Source of the DNA: JAJTYI01 sp964420145
GTDB taxonomy: Bacteria > Patescibacteriota > Dojkabacteria > B142 > OLB20
DNA: 64,000 nt
Direction of reading: 5' to 3'
Assembly (NCBI GenBank): GCA_964420145.1
Contig: CAYQRB010000002.1
Span: 4,255-68,254 of the forward strand
Part shown: one piece after another, positions 1-9,106 of the stretch
Layout of the letters: each line of letters opens with the position of its first letter
Position numbering within the stretch: position 1 is the stretch's first letter
The notes under the pieces: model-generated
The model's input: the letters and a program-made list of their open reading frames with translations, nothing else
Databases searched by the model: none
What the model was told of the DNA's origin: nothing
Made by a program: the position numbers and the translations under genes

Positions 1-1
1 C

Positions 2-463
2 AATGCAATAAATCCAAATCCCTTAAAAGGAGACGAATGGATAGAGCTTAAAAATATTGATAATAAAGAATTAAATCTTTCCTCTTGGAAAATTACAGAT
101 GAAAGTAAAAGTATATTTACAATTGGTGTACTAAACTTATTACCAGGACAAGTAGAGAGAGTATTTCCGAAGAGTATTTCCCTTAATAATGACGGGGATA
201 TAGTTACTCTCTATGATTCTCATAGTCAGATTATAGATACATTTCAATATGGTAAGACAACCAAGGGACAGATAGTAACAAAAGATAGTGTGTTTAGAGT
301 AACAGATATTCTTTCTGAAGCAAATATAGAGCCTAAAGAACAAGAGAAGTCATCAACAGAAGAAACAGCTGTACCTATTAACCAATCTCCCATCACTAAT
401 ACTAATTACAATAAATACTTTAAAAAACCAATATATTATAAATCTGAAGATTATACTCGTTAG
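2..463 (+). CDS. C-terminal part of a lamin-tail-domain protein (5' end outside window)
   Basis: An open frame enters from the left edge and stops at TAG (461-463), immediately followed by TAA. The visible 153 residues begin with a pattern typical of lamin-tail (LTD) domains: a proline-rich turn, then EWIELKN, a conserved SSWKITD segment and a later NDGDIVTLYD stretch. LTD domains are small immunoglobulin-like beta domains, often at the end of secreted or surface bacterial proteins or nucleases. The last 50 or so residues are rich in Ser, Thr, Glu and Asn and look like an unstructured tail. The enzymatic part, if there is one, lies upstream of the window, so the full function cannot be given. 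Confidence 0.75.
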   Translation, partial: NAINPNPLKGDEWIELKNIDNKELNLSSWKITDESKSIFTIGVLNLLPGQVERVFPKSISLNNDGDIVTLYDSHSQIIDTFQYGKTTKGQIVTKDSVFRVTDILSEANIEPKEQEKSSTEETAVPINQSPITNTNYNKYFKKPIYYKSEDYTR

Positions 464-495
464 TAATATACTGAGCTATATCAGGGCAGGAATTA

Positions 496-1341
496 TCATA
501 GGTCTGTGATTTTTATACAGTCATTTATAGATATATCACCAACCTTTGTACGAGTAAGTGCAAGTAACATAGCTGGCATATTAAGTTGGCTACCAATATC
601 TTCTGCTAGTTGTCGTATATATGTGCCTTTGGAGCTATTCACCTTCACTTTAATATAGGGGAATTTTTGTGTTTCGGGAAGTGAAGAAAGTTTTTTGCTT
701 AATTTGGTCATTTTCTTTATAGGTAAATCTCCACTTTCCAAAAGCTCTATATTATGAATTGTTATATCTTTGGCAGGTATTTTTAAGGAAAATGACTTAG
801 GGCGAGAGTCTTTATTTATCTGTACTAAGTTTAGCTGTTTATGATTATCTTGGTCATATGTAATTTGTTTCTCGTAGTTTTTATCACGCATTAATATCCT
901 TAATTTTTTCCCTTCTACCTTGACCGAACTATAAACAGAGACATATTGTTTTTGTTTTCCAATAAATTTGTTCAAGGTTGGTTTAATATTTTTAATATCT
1001 TTAATTAAGTAACCAGTTTTAATCTCTGTGATTTCTCCTTCCGTATCTTGTGTGTCTGTGGCAATCCCCAGAATAATAGTAGTGATATATTCTTTATCAA
1101 AGTGCATTAATTTATCTGAAAGTTTTGTAGCTTTTCCAATTAAGTAGATCATCACACCATCGGCAAATACATCAAGAGCCCCTGCATGCCCAACTTTTCT
1201 GATATCAAGCTGTTTTCTAATTCTATTTACAAGGTCATGAGAAGTAACATCAATAGGTTTGTTTATAGCGACTATTCCGGAAGGACGACCGTATTCATCC
1301 CTACTAATAATGTTGGTTTTATAGATATTAGAATCTTTCAT
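496..1341 (-). CDS. truB: tRNA pseudouridine(55) synthase TruB
   Basis: TruB converts U55 to pseudouridine in the T-loop of most tRNAs. Residues 21-36 (SGIVAINKPIDVTSHD) match the conserved start of the catalytic domain. Residues 51-62 (GHAGALDVFADG) carry the catalytic aspartate, Asp57, in the GxLDxxAxG motif. A KGTYIRQLAEDIG motif near the C terminus is also typical. I start the gene at the ATG at 1341 because the upstream extension of the frame runs into the end of the penicillin-binding-protein gene and has no family similarity. The protein is 281 residues, normal for the short TruB type. The stop is TGA followed at once by TAA. It lies downstream of the PBP gene on the same strand, about 28 bases away. 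Confidence 0.93.
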   Translation of the reverse strand: MKDSNIYKTNIISRDEYGRPSGIVAINKPIDVTSHDLVNRIRKQLDIRKVGHAGALDVFADGVMIYLIGKATKLSDKLMHFDKEYITTIILGIATDTQDTEGEITEIKTGYLIKDIKNIKPTLNKFIGKQKQYVSVYSSVKVEGKKLRILMRDKNYEKQITYDQDNHKQLNLVQINKDSRPKSFSLKIPAKDITIHNIELLESGDLPIKKMTKLSKKLSSLPETQKFPYIKVKVNSSKGTYIRQLAEDIGSQLNMPAMLLALTRTKVGDISINDCIKITDL

Positions 1342-1369
1342 TAAATAATTATAACAAAATATGGAGAAG

Positions 1370-3517
1370 TTAATTGAAAGTGAATCTACTATTGGCGTAA
1401 TTTCGATAATTTTGTTCGAGGTCATAATATTCACGACTTATTCCTTTTATAAACAAATCGCCGTTAGCACGAATCTCTACTCCCTGTGGTAGATGGAAGG
1501 GGGTGGGTCCATACATATTGCCCGTAAGTTCCAAAAACTCTCCTACCCACGGTTTTACTGAAGTAAGACCAGTTGCTCCGTAACGCATAGGCGTATTATC
1601 GTTATTGATTAATATCCCAGCTACTATGATTTCAGGGGAGTATGCTATATAAAGTGTTTCTTTTTGAGACTCTGATGTACCAGTTTTTCCTGCTATATCT
1701 CTTCCGTCAAAAGAATATCCAGGGCCTCCCCTATTGCCGTTTAATATATCATTGACCAAATATATACCTCTGGGATCAGCAACCTGTTTGGTATCTATAG
1801 TTCTTTTAAATAAGATATTCCCTTTATGATCTGTTATTTTATCAATAGCTTCAGTTTTAGTAAGATAGCCGTTATTAGCAAATACACCATATGCTTGAGC
1901 GTGTTCGATAAGTTTCACCTCCCCTCCTCCAACAGCAAGAGAAACACCGTAACCTGCAGGGTTGTTCATAGTAGTATAACCCCAATCTTCTAGGGAGTTG
2001 ATAAAGTTGGATACACCAATTTGATCTAAAAGGGTTATAGCAGGGATGTTTCTAGATTGTACGAGCATATATCGACTAGAGTTTACACCTGAGAACTTCC
2101 CATCGTAGTTTTTAGGCGTGTAGTTTCCAATTTTTATCGGAGAGTCTTTTAACGGCGCGTCAGGAGTAATAGAACCATTCATAAATGAGTGATAATAAAT
2201 CATCGGCTTCATAGTTGATCCATATGCTTGAAGTGTATCTACAACATTAACTTTAGGTTCAAATTTACAGTTTGCACCTATATGGCAACCTTCTGGAGAT
2301 TCTTTTCCAAAGTAGTTGTATGATCCGACCATTGCCAAAATCTCTCCTGTTTTTGGATTTAAGACAACCATACCTGCATTATCTGCACCAAATTTCTGAC
2401 CATAAGTATCTACCGCTTTTCTTACTTGCTTCTCTGCTATGTTTTGTATTTCTAAATCGAGCGTTGTATAAATCCGTAGACCTTTTGTTTCTATATTTTC
2501 TAATCCAAAAGGTTCCCCGTTGTTGTAGGGCTTCCTTTGGAGTTGGTCTAGTGCATAGAAAACAAAATGAGGAGCATTGATTCTAAAAGACGGATCTTGG
2601 TAAATTAGTTGTTCTTCTCTTGCTGTTGTTATTATCTCTTTGTCTAGTTTTGGGAAGTCCTGCCCATATTGGCTTTCTATTTGGGAATTAATAAAGTTCA
2701 TATTTGCTTCGAGTTGATTTAAAACATATTCCTTCCTTTGTTCGAGTAATGAAGCTGAGATTTCAGGATTAGTTGATTTAGTAGGAGATAACACAGAAGG
2801 ATTTTGAGGAATAGAAGCGAGAATAGCCATTTGTGCAAGAGTTAGGTCTTTTGGTTCTTTTCCAAAGTAGAAGTTAGAAGCTCTTGTTACCCCGTAGATA
2901 TTGCTACCACTAGGGACTATGGTGAAATACATTTCCAGTATTTCTTCTTTAGATCGTATTTGTTCTATTTTCATAGATAATAAAATCTCTTTTACTTTCC
3001 TTGAAATATCCACATCATCTGTAAGTGCAGTTTTGCGTATTAGCTGTTGGGTGATGGTACTTCCTCCACAGGTAATACCCTTGTGTTCAATATATTTGAG
3101 ACCACAACGAGCTATCGCTTCTGTATCTATCCCTTCGTGTTGGAAAAACTTTATATCTTCAGCAGCAAGGTAAGACCATATTAATAACGGGGGTATCTCT
3201 TCTAGGTCGACTGGATCTCTATCCTCATCATCAAACACACGGTATAGGAGTTTTCCGTTTCTATCATAGACCTCAGTAGCAACATCTTTGATACCAAAAG
3301 GTTTGTCGGGACTTGGCAGATCTTGGGAAATAGTTTGTAAATATACAAGTATGTATATGGCCGAAAAAATAAGAATAGATAGTATGGTTGTGGAGGTTAT
3401 TAAAAATATTCTCTGGATCGAGTCAAATCGAGTATGTTTTGTCATCCGTACTGACTGTTGTTTTTTCTTGGGATGTTTTTTATTTGTGATTAGCTTGTAA
3501 CTTTTAGTGTATGTCAT
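1370..3517 (-). CDS. Class A penicillin-binding protein (glycosyltransferase/transpeptidase)
   Basis: This bifunctional peptidoglycan synthase polymerises lipid II and cross-links stem peptides outside the membrane. A basic cytoplasmic N terminus is followed by one membrane span at about residues 36-60. The GT51 glycosyltransferase domain has the catalytic EDIKFFQHEG motif (Glu120) and GGSTITQQ (151-158). The transpeptidase domain has the nucleophile motif STMK near residue 433, then SRN, and KTGTSE near residue 610. The length of 715 residues fits PBP1A/PonA proteins. The start is the ATG at 3517; an ATG 24 codons downstream is a possible alternative. It diverges from rodA across about 210 bases, so the two elongation genes share a control region. 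Confidence 0.95.
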   Translation of the reverse strand: MTYTKSYKLITNKKHPKKKQQSVRMTKHTRFDSIQRIFLITSTTILSILIFSAIYILVYLQTISQDLPSPDKPFGIKDVATEVYDRNGKLLYRVFDDEDRDPVDLEEIPPLLIWSYLAAEDIKFFQHEGIDTEAIARCGLKYIEHKGITCGGSTITQQLIRKTALTDDVDISRKVKEILLSMKIEQIRSKEEILEMYFTIVPSGSNIYGVTRASNFYFGKEPKDLTLAQMAILASIPQNPSVLSPTKSTNPEISASLLEQRKEYVLNQLEANMNFINSQIESQYGQDFPKLDKEIITTAREEQLIYQDPSFRINAPHFVFYALDQLQRKPYNNGEPFGLENIETKGLRIYTTLDLEIQNIAEKQVRKAVDTYGQKFGADNAGMVVLNPKTGEILAMVGSYNYFGKESPEGCHIGANCKFEPKVNVVDTLQAYGSTMKPMIYYHSFMNGSITPDAPLKDSPIKIGNYTPKNYDGKFSGVNSSRYMLVQSRNIPAITLLDQIGVSNFINSLEDWGYTTMNNPAGYGVSLAVGGGEVKLIEHAQAYGVFANNGYLTKTEAIDKITDHKGNILFKRTIDTKQVADPRGIYLVNDILNGNRGGPGYSFDGRDIAGKTGTSESQKETLYIAYSPEIIVAGILINNDNTPMRYGATGLTSVKPWVGEFLELTGNMYGPTPFHLPQGVEIRANGDLFIKGISREYYDLEQNYRNYANSRFTFN

Positions 3518-3730
3518 AGAAAGTTAATCCATATGTAGCTTTAGTGATGCAAAGCACATCTTAAACAAAGATTCTGGATAATATGGGAATAGCTATGCTT
3601 TATAATAATATATCAATTGCTCCCCTGTCAAAGATAAAAACTAGAAAATTTAAACACATCTTTACCTTAATAAAGAGTATAGGGGAGTAATATTCTTGAG
3701 TAGAAAGTTTATTCTTTGTTATGATAAGTT
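3518..3730. promoter_or_regulatory. Divergent intergenic region between the PBP gene and rodA
   Basis: No open frame of note. It must hold the promoters of two divergent cell-wall genes. A TATAAT hexamer at 3601-3606 is the best -10-like box but has no convincing -35. A 7-base inverted repeat, CTCCCCT (3620-3626) and AGGGGAG (3681-3687), is separated by 54 bases and could form the base of a structured rodA leader or be an operator pair. This is inference only. Confidence 0.3.
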
Positions 3731-5158
3731 ATGGATATAAATAGAATATTAAAACACGATTTTGTTGCGACACTTATTACGGCAGTTCTTTTAATTATCG
3801 GGACTCTTGTTATATATGGGGCAACCTTTAATACTACGGACAGTAATATCCTTGTAAAACAGCTGATCTTAATCACCCTTGGGCTATTTTTATATTTTTT
3901 GATTATAACGATAGATATTGCGTGGTTTAGGGTTTTTTCGCTACATATGATTATGTATGTTTTTATTATTGGTACTTTGGTTTATGTTAATTTATTTGGT
4001 TCTAATATTGCAGAGACAAATAGATGGATAGATTTTGGGTTTTTTGCCTTCCAACCATCAGAGTATGCTAAAGTATTGATTCTCCTGTTTGTTTCTCTTA
4101 TCTTTAGTGGGGAGATATTACCAAACAAAGAAGATTTAGACAGAATAGAAATTTCGAAAGAAAAAAATCTCCCCTTTAGCAAGAAATTTGTATTAAACAT
4201 CAAAAAATATTTACGGAGTGCAGATATTAAAGCTTTGTTTTTTGTCTTTTTATATGTATCCCCTATTATATTTTTAACATTTATACAACCTGCACTGGGA
4301 AATACAATCATAATCACTTTACTAACTGCCTTGACTGTCTTTTTTTCATTAAAAAAAACAAGCCCTATAATAATAGTTTTACTCCACTCTCTCCTTTTCA
4401 CTATTTGGGTTTTAGGGTTTATCCATTTTGATTTCGTAAATAGTGAGTTTACTATAAGCTTTAATGCCGTTAAAACAATCCCTGTTATTGTTATCCCCAT
4501 AATGATTGTTACTATTGCTTACTTTCTTAAAACAAAAATCTGGCAAGTATTTCTAATACTGGGATTAGTAGTTATGGCTACATTATCTTTTTTTCTTGCA
4601 TGGAATAATATAAGTGAGTATCAAAGAGAGCGTGTAGTTACTTTTGTTTCTGGACCAGAGAGAGATCCTTTGGGAAGTGGTTTTCAAATAATACAGTCGA
4701 AAATTGCTATTGGATCGGGACAGCTTTTGGGTAGAGGATATTTACAAGGGACTCAGAGTAGTTTACATATTTTAACTCAAGCCCACACAGACTTTGCCTT
4801 TGCATCAATGAGTGAACAATTCGGCTTTGTCGGGGCAGTTTTACTCCTGACTATTTATATTTTTCTTATTTTAAGAATACTTAAAATCTCTAAAGAAATT
4901 AAATCGGGTTTTGGGAAAAATTTTTGTTTTGGAGCCGTAAGTTTACTTCTTATACACATATTTATCAATGTAGGAATGAATATTGGAAAACTCCCTGTTA
5001 CGGGGATTCCATTGCCGTTAGTTAGCTATGGGGGGAGTTCGGTATTGATGACCCTGATTGTACTAGGGATAGTTCAGTCGATCTATGCTTCACGGCGCCC
5101 CGTTGACATGGCTGATAGTTTGATGATAACATCCTTAAGAGGGAAAGAAATAGATTAA
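3731..5158 (+). CDS. rodA: RodA, SEDS-family peptidoglycan glycosyltransferase
   Basis: This polytopic SEDS-family membrane enzyme polymerises lipid II, classically during cell elongation with a partner PBP. About ten membrane segments are visible. A conserved segment after residue 310 reads DPLGSGFQIIQSKIAIGSG, followed by GRGYLQGTQ and AHTDFAFASMSEQFGF. That is the RodA rather than the FtsW pattern. The C-terminal PLPLVSYGGSS motif is also conserved. At 475 residues it is somewhat long, because of a hydrophilic loop around residues 130-160. A second SEDS gene at 23927-25189 matches FtsW better. The start ATG at 3731 has no Shine-Dalgarno sequence. It is followed within 22 bases by rplU. Confidence 0.92.
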   Translation: MDINRILKHDFVATLITAVLLIIGTLVIYGATFNTTDSNILVKQLILITLGLFLYFLIITIDIAWFRVFSLHMIMYVFIIGTLVYVNLFGSNIAETNRWIDFGFFAFQPSEYAKVLILLFVSLIFSGEILPNKEDLDRIEISKEKNLPFSKKFVLNIKKYLRSADIKALFFVFLYVSPIIFLTFIQPALGNTIIITLLTALTVFFSLKKTSPIIIVLLHSLLFTIWVLGFIHFDFVNSEFTISFNAVKTIPVIVIPIMIVTIAYFLKTKIWQVFLILGLVVMATLSFFLAWNNISEYQRERVVTFVSGPERDPLGSGFQIIQSKIAIGSGQLLGRGYLQGTQSSLHILTQAHTDFAFASMSEQFGFVGAVLLLTIYIFLILRILKISKEIKSGFGKNFCFGAVSLLLIHIFINVGMNIGKLPVTGIPLPLVSYGGSSVLMTLIVLGIVQSIYASRRPVDMADSLMITSLRGKEID

Positions 5159-5179
5159 GTTACTAACTCTACAAATACA

Positions 5180-5494
5180 ATGGATAATTTTGCAATAGTA
5201 CAAATTAAAAATTCGCAATATAAAATATCAGAAGGGGATGTGATTTCTATTCCAAGGTTGGATAGTAAGACTGGTGATAAATATAAAATTGATCAAGTTT
5301 TACTCACCGCCTTGAAAGATAAAGTAGAGGTAGGTAAGCCTTTTGTGGAAAAATCATTTGTAGAAACTGAGGTACTTGAGCATTACAGAGGAGAGAAAGT
5401 ACAGTCCTCTACATATAAAGCAAAATCTAGACAAAGAAGAAAGGTTGGGAACAGACAAGAGCTTACAAAAATTAAAATTATTAAAATTAATTAA
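5180..5494 (+). CDS. rplU: 50S ribosomal protein L21
   Basis: Large-subunit ribosomal protein of 104 residues, the usual length. It begins with FAIVQIKNSQYKISEGD, the standard L21 opening, and continues through KVEVGKPFVE to a basic C terminus (KSRQRRKVGNRQ) that contacts 23S rRNA. Its stop codon TAA (5492-5494) overlaps the ATG of rpmA (5494-5496) by one base, so L21 and L27 are translationally coupled, as is common in bacteria. Confidence 0.97.
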   Translation: MDNFAIVQIKNSQYKISEGDVISIPRLDSKTGDKYKIDQVLLTALKDKVEVGKPFVEKSFVETEVLEHYRGEKVQSSTYKAKSRQRRKVGNRQELTKIKIIKIN

Positions 5495-5799
5495 TGGCAC
5501 ATACAAAGGCACAAGGAGCAGCAAACAGAACAGTCAATGTTGCGGGAAAAAGGCTTGGAATCAAAAAATCTGCAGGACAACAAGTGATCCCCGGTAATAT
5601 TATTGTTCGTCAAAAAGGAAGTGTTTTTCACCCCGGAGTAAATACCAAAATGGGTAAGGATTTTACTATCTTTGCAACTTCTAGTGGTACCGTAAATTTT
5701 AGAAAAATGACTGGTTCTCATCGTGATCAGAAGTATGTTGATGTTTTAGTTAAATCTGTGTTACCCCCCACTTCTTCTAAAGCCCCCAAAAAGTCTTAA
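5494..5799 (+). CDS. rpmA: 50S ribosomal protein L27
   Basis: Large-subunit protein whose N terminus reaches towards the peptidyl transferase centre. The sequence starts MAHTKAQGAANRTVN, then AGKRLGIKKSAGQQVIPGNI and VRQKGSVFHPG, the central L27 signature. There is no N-terminal extension of the kind cleaved in Firmicutes. At 101 residues it is slightly longer than most L27 proteins because of a Ser/Pro/Lys-rich tail. It is translationally coupled to rplU. Confidence 0.97.
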   Translation: MAHTKAQGAANRTVNVAGKRLGIKKSAGQQVIPGNIIVRQKGSVFHPGVNTKMGKDFTIFATSSGTVNFRKMTGSHRDQKYVDVLVKSVLPPTSSKAPKKS

Positions 5800-5849
5800 T
5801 TGATATAAACAACAACTTAGCAGATAATATATTTTTATTATGTTTTGCT

Positions 5850-6464
5850 ATGTATTTAAATACTGTATTAAATCTCACTAACTTTAATCAGCCTATAAAA
5901 CTTATTGTTGGACTTGGCAATGTTGGGGAAAAATATAATAAAACGAGACATAATACAGGATTCCTCTTCATAGATTATTTACTACATATTTTTCTCAAAA
6001 AACAGGGTTTTGAAGTAGAGATAGAGACTAGGGATATGTATAAACTCTATAATTTAAAATTTCTAAACCTCAAGATTATGAAACCACAACTGATGATGAA
6101 TCGATCAGGGATTTCTCTACACCAATACTTAAAATATCAAAACTATTCTTTAGATGAGATTTTGGTAGTTCATGATGATTTAGATATTGGTTTTGGTAAA
6201 TATAAATTACAATATAAAAAATCACCCGTACAACATAATGGAGTTATTTCTATCGAAAATCATCTGGCGGATAACAATTTTTATCGCTTGAGGATAGGAA
6301 TAGAAAACCGCAGTGATCGTGTGATACAAGGAGTTGATTATGTATTAATGCGTTTTTTAGAAACAGAAGAAAATCAATTAGAAACGATCTTTGAAGAGAT
6401 CTGTTTAAAAGAGTTTAACTTTGTAAAGCCAGAGTATGATCCTCCAAAAGATCAGGATCTATAA
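5850..6464 (+). CDS. pth: Peptidyl-tRNA hydrolase
   Basis: Pth cleaves the ester bond of peptidyl-tRNAs released from stalled ribosomes. The motif LIVGLGNVGEKYNKTRHNTG carries the catalytic histidine. LMMNRSG holds the conserved asparagine, VVHDDLDIG the aspartate, and VQHNGVISI the second conserved HNG. At 204 residues it is normal in length. The usual GxGGHNG is changed to SPVQHNG, so the glycine pair before the histidine is lost. The last 50 bases overlap the 3' end of the convergent acylphosphatase-uppS gene, an unusually deep convergent overlap. Confidence 0.94.
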   Translation: MYLNTVLNLTNFNQPIKLIVGLGNVGEKYNKTRHNTGFLFIDYLLHIFLKKQGFEVEIETRDMYKLYNLKFLNLKIMKPQLMMNRSGISLHQYLKYQNYSLDEILVVHDDLDIGFGKYKLQYKKSPVQHNGVISIENHLADNNFYRLRIGIENRSDRVIQGVDYVLMRFLETEENQLETIFEEICLKEFNFVKPEYDPPKDQDL

Positions 6465-7539
6465 GATTTTCATTTGACTTGTGTATTTTCTTGTTAGTTC
6501 CTCCAAAGTTTCTTTTGCGTGCACCAAAATCTAAAATTGCTCTTTTAAATTGAATAGAATCAAAATCGGGAAAATACACATTGGTGAAATATAGCTCTGA
6601 ATAAGCTGCTTCGTAGGCCATAATACCGCTGGTTCTGTACTCTCCTGATGTTCTTATAATAAGATCCGGGTTTGGTATATCATGAGTATCCAAATAACTT
6701 GCAAAAGATTTTTCATCGACTTCTTTTACCTGTTGAGAGATAATTTTGTTAACAGCTCTGATAATATCGTCTCTACCGTTGTAATCTAAGCAAAGAGAGA
6801 AATTAAAATTAGTGTTTTTTTCAGTTTTTTGTTCGAAATCGTTCATCAGGTTGACGAGTTTCTTAGGTAAGCGATCTTTTCTTCCTATATGACGGAAACA
6901 GATATTTTCTTTTTGGAACTTATATAACCAACCTTTGAGAGATTGTTCTAAGATTTTGAATATTTCATCAATTTCTTTTTTATCTCTTGCCCAGTTTTCT
7001 GTAGAAAATCCCCAAAGACTTAAATATTTGATATTTAGATCACGACATTCATCAAAAATCTTCTCTATTTTATCTTGTTGTAATGCTCTTCTATGACCTA
7101 TCCAAGGTAGCCAACCTTGTTCTCTTGCCCATCTTCGATTTCCATCAGGGATAATCACAACATGCTTGGGAATTTGATTTTCTCTATCTAATTTCAATAT
7201 TTCACTAGTTAGGATTTCTTTGCTTAAGTTATAAAAGCTATCTGCTTCATCAACAAGTAGGGTTTTATCAGTTTTGAGAATAAATTTTTTAAATGGTTTT
7301 CCCGGAACTTGCCAAGAAAAACTCATCCCAGAGATTTTTACAGGGAAATATGCTTTTTGACACCAATTTAGAAGTTCTTGTAAGCGTTTTTCCTCTCCTT
7401 GAGCTATAATCTCTAAGCCATTATCTGAGTTTTTAGAAACATATCCTGTGAGACCGAGTGTTTGTGAAATGTTTACGATTCGTCGTCTAAGGTTTACTCC
7501 CTGGACTCTTCCGTAAATAGTGATCAAGATTTGATGCAT
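6415..7539 (-). CDS. uppS: Acylphosphatase-undecaprenyl diphosphate synthase fusion
   Basis: A 374-residue protein with two domains. Residues 1-90 form an acylphosphatase-like domain with GRVQGVNLR (10-18), which contains the phosphate-binding loop and the conserved Arg18, then LGLTGYVSKNSDNG. Where acylphosphatases usually have the catalytic Asn this copy has Lys36, with Asn37 next to it. Residues 125-374 are a cis-prenyltransferase: PDGNRRWA with the Mg-binding Asp132, WGFSTENW, RTSGEYRTSG and AAYSELYF. The enzyme makes undecaprenyl diphosphate, the lipid carrier for peptidoglycan. I use the ATG at 7539; the upstream extension of the frame has no similarity to either family. The gene ends convergently inside pth and diverges from the VanY-type gene. 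Confidence 0.9.
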   Translation of the reverse strand: MHQILITIYGRVQGVNLRRRIVNISQTLGLTGYVSKNSDNGLEIIAQGEEKRLQELLNWCQKAYFPVKISGMSFSWQVPGKPFKKFILKTDKTLLVDEADSFYNLSKEILTSEILKLDRENQIPKHVVIIPDGNRRWAREQGWLPWIGHRRALQQDKIEKIFDECRDLNIKYLSLWGFSTENWARDKKEIDEIFKILEQSLKGWLYKFQKENICFRHIGRKDRLPKKLVNLMNDFEQKTEKNTNFNFSLCLDYNGRDDIIRAVNKIISQQVKEVDEKSFASYLDTHDIPNPDLIIRTSGEYRTSGIMAYEAAYSELYFTNVYFPDFDSIQFKRAILDFGARKRNFGGTNKKIHKSNENLIDPDLLEDHTLALQS

Positions 7540-7616
7540 ATTATGAAGGTATATAATTAAATCAGATGACATTATGTCATAAATCGCAATATAATATAAA
7601 GCCTTTGTATGTATAA

Positions 7617-9101
7617 ATGAAGAGAACAAAATTAAAAACAATTAATTTAAAGATATTATTGATTGTCTTTTTGATACTGGAATTAATTGTGGTTTTTGTT
7701 GTTATATTAAAACCACTAATAACCCTCCGTAGTAAATCTGTTATATTAAGTACAGGTGGCTATATAAATAACGATATAAATAACTGGGTTGAAGAGTTTG
7801 ATTATTATTCCAAGTTAAATAAATTAAGTTATAAAACCACCGATGATATATTAAGTTCTTCCTTGTTGAATTATAAAAACTACCGTAGCAATAGCTATAA
7901 ATTTCCTTTAATTTCTTTGCCTGAAATCGTTTTTGAGATTTCAGAAGAGAAAACGATAGATATTGATCCACCCATAGAGATAATAAAAAGTGAAAAGTTC
8001 CCGCAAGGAGAAAGATACGAGGTACAAAAAGGTGAAAGTGCTAAATACACATACAAAGAACTAACGATGATGACTAGAAAATATATAATGCCAGTATCAG
8101 AAGTCGTTTTTGAAAAAAATACTATAATTGCTGATGGAGGCGCTAACAGAGTACAACTAAATGATGGGTTAATTGATGAATTAAAAAGTATTCAAACAGG
8201 AGACTATGAAAGTAGCTATTATAGAAAACTTGAGCCTGCGGAAGTTAAAGTGTTAAGCAAGTTAGATATAAAAGGTGTTTCTTTTGATGTTTCGCAAGGA
8301 GAAATGATTTTAGTTGGGAAGGTAGAATTCCTTAATAAAAGCTGTTCAGAGCAAGTAGATTTGGAACTGGCTTTTGATCCGCAAACTCAACAATATTATT
8401 TCCCTGAACTAGGAACACTAAAACTGAAGGATTGTACAATATATACCCCAAAAGCAGTAGTATACGCCCCGATTGTTTATGGGCCTATAGAGGTAGTAAC
8501 TTGTCAGGATTGTAAATATGCTCCAATTAACAAAACTACTGCACTTCCAAGCACATATATTCCCAATCTTATTGCTACTGGTTTACCAGGTGGTGGTATG
8601 TTGACTCCCGAGACAGTTACTGCCTTAAAAGCGATGTCTGAGGATGTACAGAGCAAAGGTATGACAGTTTTTATTACCTCTGCATATCGTTCGTATATAC
8701 AACAACAGTCCACTTTCAACTATTGGGTAAATAGAGAACTTAGTAGGGGTGCTCCTATGGAGCTTGCGAGGCAAAGAGCAAATATTTATTCTGCCACACC
8801 AGGACATTCTGAGCATCAATTAGGAACTACTCTAGATATTCGTTGTATTGGTTGTGATGCGTTTAGTAAAAATGTTACTAATACTCCTCTATATCAATAT
8901 CTACAACAAAATGCACACGAGTACGGTTTTGTTATTTCTTACCCTCTAGGTAAACAGCACTTAACAGGTTATACTTACGAACCTTGGCATATCAGATATA
9001 TTGGAGTTGAGTTAGCAAGTGAGTTACAAGCAAGAGGTTATCAAAATATAGGTAATAATCAATATTTATCCGCATTTTTGCGTGAAAAAGGTTTATATTA
9101 A
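7617..9101 (+). CDS. Membrane-anchored D-alanyl-D-alanine carboxypeptidase (VanY/M15B)
   Basis: A zinc carboxypeptidase that trims the terminal D-Ala from peptidoglycan stem peptides. One N-terminal membrane span (about residues 10-32) anchors a long unrecognised extracellular region. The M15 catalytic domain fills roughly the last 170 residues. It has ITSAYRSYIQQQSTF, the zinc-binding GHSEHQLGTTLD (His and Asp ligands), and EPWHIRYIG with the final zinc histidine. At 494 residues it is much longer than plain VanY (about 200-300). The middle part contains a C-x2-C pair near residues 294-297 (VTCQDCKY). Start ATG at 7617. It is followed closely by prfB. Confidence 0.9.
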   Translation: MKRTKLKTINLKILLIVFLILELIVVFVVILKPLITLRSKSVILSTGGYINNDINNWVEEFDYYSKLNKLSYKTTDDILSSSLLNYKNYRSNSYKFPLISLPEIVFEISEEKTIDIDPPIEIIKSEKFPQGERYEVQKGESAKYTYKELTMMTRKYIMPVSEVVFEKNTIIADGGANRVQLNDGLIDELKSIQTGDYESSYYRKLEPAEVKVLSKLDIKGVSFDVSQGEMILVGKVEFLNKSCSEQVDLELAFDPQTQQYYFPELGTLKLKDCTIYTPKAVVYAPIVYGPIEVVTCQDCKYAPINKTTALPSTYIPNLIATGLPGGGMLTPETVTALKAMSEDVQSKGMTVFITSAYRSYIQQQSTFNYWVNRELSRGAPMELARQRANIYSATPGHSEHQLGTTLDIRCIGCDAFSKNVTNTPLYQYLQQNAHEYGFVISYPLGKQHLTGYTYEPWHIRYIGVELASELQARGYQNIGNNQYLSAFLREKGLY

Positions 9102-9106
9102 TAATA

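Noticed and set aside
2272..2580. Open frame on the plus strand inside the PBP gene
   Set aside because: It lies opposite the transpeptidase domain of a clearly real gene and its translation has no protein-like pattern.
3601..3606. TATAAT as a firm promoter for rodA or the PBP gene
   Set aside because: No acceptable -35 hexamer at 16-18 bases on either strand, and AT-rich DNA gives this hexamer often by chance.
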